Source: Exophiala sp. HKRS030 (taxonomy: Eukaryota > Ascomycota > Eurotiomycetes > Chaetothyriales > Herpotrichiellaceae). Taken from it: 64,000 bases of DNA. Within the stretch, counting starts at the first letter, position 1. The number at the start of each line of letters is the position of its first letter. The position numbers and the translations under genes were made by a program. The stretch spans positions 744,001 through 808,000 of the forward strand of contig JAHWDD010000004.1 of assembly GCA_023897205.1 (NCBI GenBank), given 5' to 3'. Below the pieces are notes generated by a model. It searched no databases, was not told the DNA's origin, and was given only the letters and a program-made list of their open reading frames with translations. Positions 59,601 through 64,000 of the stretch are shown piece by piece.

Positions 59601-59783
59601 GAACTACGATTTGGCATGCCTGAATATGTTCAAACAAGAGGCAGAGAGGGAAGTGTGAGTTCGACCAGGAACGGCAGTATCAGTGCCGTGACCACCAGTC
59701 CTGGTCATGCTAACAATAGAGGTTTCGAGTATGGTACCGGCAGTCGTAGGGGAAGCCGACATAGTAGGACTGGTGGACCGTAA
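53646..59783 (+). CDS. sec7: Sec7, ARF guanine nucleotide exchange factor (two frameshifts)
   Basis: Exon 1 is 53646-59310 and exon 2 is 59367-59783, with a 56-nt intron (GTAAGT, CTAAC, CAG). The start is ATG 53646 (MSGVESEPPTSPT). Single missing bases near 58116-58118 (TTT) and 59521-59523 (CCC) split the frame; with both restored the protein has 2027 residues, as usual for Sec7. Order: acidic disordered N-region (to about 170); DCB and HUS regulatory regions; Sec7 domain (about 800-990) with NDKLDKAVLGEYLG and the catalytic glutamate finger FRLPGEAQKIDRF at about 897; HDS1-4 helical repeats; ending in a Gly/Arg/Ser tail. It loads GTP on Arf1 at the trans-Golgi. After the first break come EEEQFWYPVLIAYQDVLMTG and IPLCADIIRSFV, both family landmarks. 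Confidence 0.95.
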
Positions 59784-60764
59784 AAAAATAGTTGTCTCTG
59801 AACCAGCCACAATATTGATCGATCAAATTGGTGTTCTACTTTACCACCAATCCTCATCATCCCTAGCGGACCGCATTCTCGTATGAAGCTAAAGTTGTGA
59901 CGGACGTTCTATCATGTATGTCTACTGAGCATGTACTGCCACATCACTGATACATATACATATACATGTTGTCTTAGAATTGAGAACTACAAAAACTCCT
60001 GGAAAGCCCATTTGGCAGCCACGGATGTTCTAACAATTAGTACAAGAGGAAATTCAGATCTGCCATTCGTTCGAGCGATCTACTGAGAGTTACCGTGAAT
60101 CACTCGTTGCACACCACCTGGAAATTCAATGGTAGATCGACCGAGAAGGAGATTTTACAGTGCAAATTCGTCATTTTCGAGTGATTGCTCAACGCAACTA
60201 AAAGCTCAAAGGACGCGAGGACCAGTCACGAGCAGCAAAGATGAAGAGGCCGGATAATCATTTTTCATCAGAAAGCAAATGTCGAGAACGTAACGTCCAG
60301 GCCCAGATATAAAACTGGCTGCACGTTGTTGCTTGTCAAAATACATAGCAAGATTTAGAATTCCCCTTTCCTGCAGCCGTGAAATACATCGTCCTAGGCG
60401 CCCCCGTCCAGGTATATAAGAAGAAGTACCGTTACCAATCCTAGTAGGGTAGAGTTTGACTCTTTCTTCCGGCCTCTTGAAAGGGGGGTTGGAAAGATGG
60501 ATATGTGACACGACAAAACACGACCCGACATAAGTTGTTGCTCGGGACATTAACTCAGGCGGGCTTGCTTTTCCGCATGTGTGCATCTGTCGCCTGACCT
60601 TCTAGCCGAGGAGTCTAGTGATTTGCATTGCTTTTTTTCATTTTGTACCGTTGGAGGAATAATTTTGGGTATAGATACATACACTCGGAAGGCTGATCAT
60701 GACATGATTCGTAGGGTTCGGAAGGGAGTTCCCTCGTTCCCTGCTACGGACTGTCAGGGTTGGT
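59784..60764. other. Intergenic, convergent 3' flanks of sec7 and phospholipase D
   Basis: There is a short ATACAT-rich run near 59950-59970. A 126-codon minus-strand frame near 60206-60586 is unsupported. No gene is called. Confidence 0.5.
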
Positions 60765-63477
60765 CTAGGTGTAGATGCTCTGTTGCAATGAGAGAGATTA
60801 GTATGTTGTTTGTCATATCAGTTAATGGGAAGGGCAAAAGGAGACTTGCTCGGACCTATACCAGGGCCAGACTGGAAAACTTACCTCAGTGTATTGATTG
60901 ACTTGCATTCCTTTCTCCGCCATTTCTTCATTACACAAGAAATCCAGCGGCATCCAGACCAAGTGACCTCTGATCCGATCCATTTCCTTACGAACCAGTT
61001 CAGCTGGCATATGCGGGTCGTGCAAATGGCCTTGCTTGATGGTCTTGCGAGGTGCAAACGAGTCATAGTCGGCCCAGGTCTTGATATTATCGTCTGGGTC
61101 GGCGCGGAACAGGTGGCGGTAGATCTCAGTGTTTGTCGTGGCCTGGCTGCACCATTTATCCCACACTGCATCACCGAGTGGGTCGGCTACAAAGTCCCAT
61201 TCTTCACCCGAGTATTCGTCGTTCATGCATACCGACGGAGGCTGCGCGTTGGGGTCTTTTGAAGCGTCGAGTTCTTGCGATTCGATCATGCCGAGATGCT
61301 CGCGCCATAGATGACGGCGGAGAGTGGCTGCGTGGTAACCGGCTTGGTACGGTTGGCCGTCCATGGTGGATTCTAGCGGTCGAGTATCGGTCATGACGAT
61401 GGAGAGTTCGGAATCGTGTGCACCGAGTTGTGATCGATCGTTGAGGTTGCTTGAGCCGCAAATGACAGTCTTGTCGTCGGCGATGAGCAATTTAGCGTGG
61501 ATGTACAGTTCCTCTTGTACGAAGTTTTCCTTCTCGTCTTCAACTTCACCTTCCCAGGGCTCTTCTGACACAAGTCCGCCACGCGCCATGGCGTCTTCGG
61601 CGATTGAATCCGTGGATGTAATTGGGTCTTCGGCGTCATTCTTCCTCCTCGCGGCTTCGAAGCGGCGTTTGCGGTCGATGATCCTATGCTGCTCATCCTC
61701 GCTGATCTGGTTGTGTTTGCCTGCTTCGGATTCTTGGTGTTCGTCTGTGTATCCGTGAATGCCCGTACCCATGATTTCTTCTGCTTCGGCTCGTTGGAGC
61801 TCTTGGTATGAAACTCCTGATTCTTTCTCCTGTTGAATCAAGGCTGGTGTTTTGTTGATTCGATCGTATGCGCGAAGATTGAATACGAAGATGTATTTGG
61901 CAGGATCTAGGCCCGCCTTGATCAATTGACCCATAATTGAATGTTCGCCACGATTGATCGATTTATATTGGTAGTCCATGATAGCACGTGTCCCAATTGC
62001 GGCATCGTCCCGGAGATCGCCAGCGAATCCCGGAATTGCAGGAATGACGATTATGATACGGAATTTGCGGTTTTCTTGAGCTGCACGAATACAAGCGTTG
62101 ACCATAGCGCGGCCAATAGTGTTGTGAATGGGAGACTGCTGATCGCCCGTGGCAGTGATGAAGAATTGGTTTTCGATGTAGACGTAATGCTGAGCAGTTT
62201 CTATCACTTCGATGTAGGCATTCTGGATACTGTGCTCGACCAGGATGCCACTGCTCCAGTCATCACTACTGCGAACAAGCTGTGCATGGACAGAGCCGAC
62301 ATTCTTGATCTGTTTGGTTTCCAGCGGGCTGAGTGGGTGCTCAATATATTCACCAACAGGATGCTTAGGCCTTTGGATGGAAATGAGGTCTTCATCGGGG
62401 TTGGATCCGTCTGCTCTGGCCCTTGTAGTCAAGCAGAGGTAATCGACACCTTCGCTGCGTTTATATTTGTCCCTTTTGATGAAATTCCATCTCAAAACGA
62501 AATGTTCGGCAATATCAACGACACATTCGCCTACAAGACCCATGGCAACATCGTGCCACGGCATACGACCATAATCGGTCTTGACCAATTCGTTGTTGGA
62601 CCAATCTTCCACAGTGTGAAAGTCCATGATTCTGTACTGATTAGCAGAAGGAAGCAATGTGGGTTAAGGATTGACAAACCTATTATTGTTAAAGTCCTGG
62701 CCTGGGAAGACTTCATTTACCACTCCAGAAGGATGAACATCGGCCAAGAGATGCTGTCGAACGTCCCATCTTCCATAGCACAGATCCAAGCCACCAATAA
62801 AGGCAAGGTCATAGTCAATGACGATGAACTTTTCGTGATGCGCCCAATAAAAGGTCATATCTCCAAAATTTTCAAAGACGTTGTGATCAGGATGTCGCAT
62901 GACGTGAATGTTTCCATGGCCAGGAGTACCTTCGGGGCAGAGTGCACGTAGAGCATGCTTGGTATGGGCCGAGTTACAAGTAAGAGCCTGTGAGACTTCC
63001 TTGTACACGATGACATAGATTTGAACACCACGTTCGGCGGCCCGCTTGATAACCTGATCGAGTCGCCACTCCTGATTGAAGAAGGGCGGGCGTCGCAAAA
63101 AGAGCTCAGGAGAAAGCCACCAATCCTCAATGTAAATGGTCTCTTTGGCATTTTCCAGGGCGACTGAAACAGCCCACATGTAGTCACGACCATCGACGTA
63201 CCATTTGATTTTGTTACCATCACGCTCGGGAAGAAGGATTTGAAGCGGTGGCTATCACATATAGCTGTTCTCTTACGGTCGGTTTCTTGCTCATGTTCCT
63301 CGTCGTGGCGATGATTGGTGTTGACAACATTCTTGAGCTTGCCCAACTTGTTCTTTAGATGAATGGCTGAGACTTTGGCGTCATACAGCTTTGTATCTGT
63401 AGCGAATTCAACATATGGCCAAGCGACTCAGGAGATGCCGTTGGTTTACCTTTGAGCTTTTCTCGAAGCGCTTTCAT
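60765..63477 (-). CDS. pldA: Phospholipase D, short fungal form (one frameshift)
   Basis: Exons 63450-63477 (MKALREKLK), 62680-63396, 60885-62631 and 60765-60779 (Ser-Ile-Tyr-Thr-stop). Introns are 53, 48 and 105 nt. Exon 2 needs one base at the GGG (plus strand) 63228-63230 so that ESHRF-like CDSHRFKSFFPERDG continues to KIKWYVDGRDYMW; the product has 835 residues. Two HKD motifs: HHEKFIVIDYD near residue 195 and IHAKLLIADDKTVICGSSN near 625. Between them are QDFNNNRIMDFH, RMPWHDVAMGL and YIENQFFITA, all PLD landmarks. It hydrolyses phosphatidylcholine to phosphatidic acid and choline. No PX or PH domain is seen, as in the short filamentous-fungal class. The last exon has only 15 nt. Confidence 0.93.
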
Positions 63478-64000
63478 CTTGATTCACAGACAAGAATTTC
63501 TGGGAGAGTCGGATAAGGATACACGCAGGAAATAAGGATGAAAACGAGAATCGCTGACAGCCAGTGCAACCAGGCACTCAGAAGTTAAGAAGCGGAACAG
63601 TTGGTTGTGGGGAGATGAAGAAACTCGAGCAAAAGTTGGAGTCAAGACATGAGTAGTCGCACGACACGAGATGAATCTTGGTTCCGGGTTACTTCTTAAT
63701 TTCTTATGCATTACATTTAGAGTCTAGGATAAGACAGGCCCAAGCAATGGTAGTCGTACCATCTGGTGATCCATCAGGCACGAGATGGTGGTGAGTTTGC
63801 GACTTGAGGGTCAATTCCTGGCGTGACGTACGTCATCTCTCAGCCCGATCTTGGAAACTTTCCCCTCCTTGATCGCTTCTCTTCAAATTCTCAGTGGTTG
63901 GCCATCAGTGGCTATCCTCGCCAACCGAGTTCTCCGAGTTGTGTAATTGGTCCTTTCGCCGACCATTTGATGCATGTGCGTAGGAACACTAGTTAACGAG
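63478..64000. other. Upstream region of phospholipase D
   Basis: No gene is supported. A 12-base palindrome at 63824-63835 is the only clear motif. Confidence 0.5.
63824..63835. promoter_or_regulatory. 12-base palindrome TGACGTACGTCA (bZIP/CRE-like)
   Basis: A perfect palindrome made of two TGACGT half-sites, 347 bases upstream of the phospholipase D start. TGACGT halves are typical of ATF/CREB-type bZIP factors. Whether it acts on this gene or one beyond the window is unknown. Confidence 0.35.

Noticed and set aside
1..64000. Secondary-metabolite cluster, CRISPR array, tRNA or rRNA genes, intact transposon
   Set aside because: No synthase, array spacing, tRNA box pairs, or transposase and terminal repeats were found on reading both strands.

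Overview
The window is nuclear DNA of a filamentous ascomycete (Pezizomycotina; the gene set and intron style fit Eurotiomycetes, perhaps near Chaetothyriales, but nothing here fixes the order). Evidence: mostly short GT-AG introns with CTAAC/CTGAC branch sites, fungal-type housekeeping proteins, no operons, no viral or bacterial genes, and no recognisable transposon, tRNA, rRNA or CRISPR array.

Left end (1-5250): a row of small minus-strand orphan genes. Three of them (1390-1968, 2722-3205, 4230-4682) share a core motif W-x2-L-x3-G-[YF]-x-[KR], so they look like a tandem lineage-specific family; a fourth, weaker candidate runs off the edge at position 1. 5505-7643: a membrane-anchored nucleotide pyrophosphatase/phosphodiesterase. 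7644-11346 is gene-poor. 11347-12421: a secreted, Gly-rich then Pro/Ala-rich GPI-type cell-wall protein with ten W-x-[DN]-W repeats. 13872-15631: a six-exon DsbA-like protein. 15897-20073: a golgin-like coiled-coil protein and Maf1, the RNA polymerase III repressor. 21271-24962: AP-1 sigma adaptin, the glutamate-cysteine ligase modifier subunit, and the KEOPS kinase Bud32. 24963-27708: a repeat-rich intergenic tract. 27709-28404: beta-carbonic anhydrase. 29593-34953: an F-box-like orphan, a mitochondrial RraA-fold protein, and a repeat-containing coiled-coil orphan. 37179-37649: a five-exon complex I subunit (MWFE/NDUFA1 type) that no single reading frame reveals. 38347-42067: a Sas3-type MYST histone acetyltransferase with a PHD finger. 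43159-52668: a Pom33/TMEM33 protein, a Cdc3-class septin, an Mme1-type mitochondrial carrier, and pyruvate dehydrogenase E2. 53646-59783: the ARF exchange factor Sec7. 60765-63477: phospholipase D.

One pattern cuts across the window. Ten genes, several of them essential in other fungi (Sec7, Maf1, Bud32), are interrupted by what reads as one missing base in a short homopolymer. Sixteen such places were inferred, all deletions, none insertions. Adding one base at each restores an unbroken frame that matches the family. The simplest explanation is a homopolymer under-calling consensus rather than sixteen pseudogene lesions. CDS spans below are therefore gene extents; exon joins and break points are given in the evidence.

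The genes are ordinary neighbours rather than a pathway. Several pairs are divergent and may share promoters: aps1/GCLM, complex I subunit/sas3, lat1/sec7. Palindromic CACGTG elements precede several of the genes for mitochondrial proteins. No secondary-metabolite cluster was seen.
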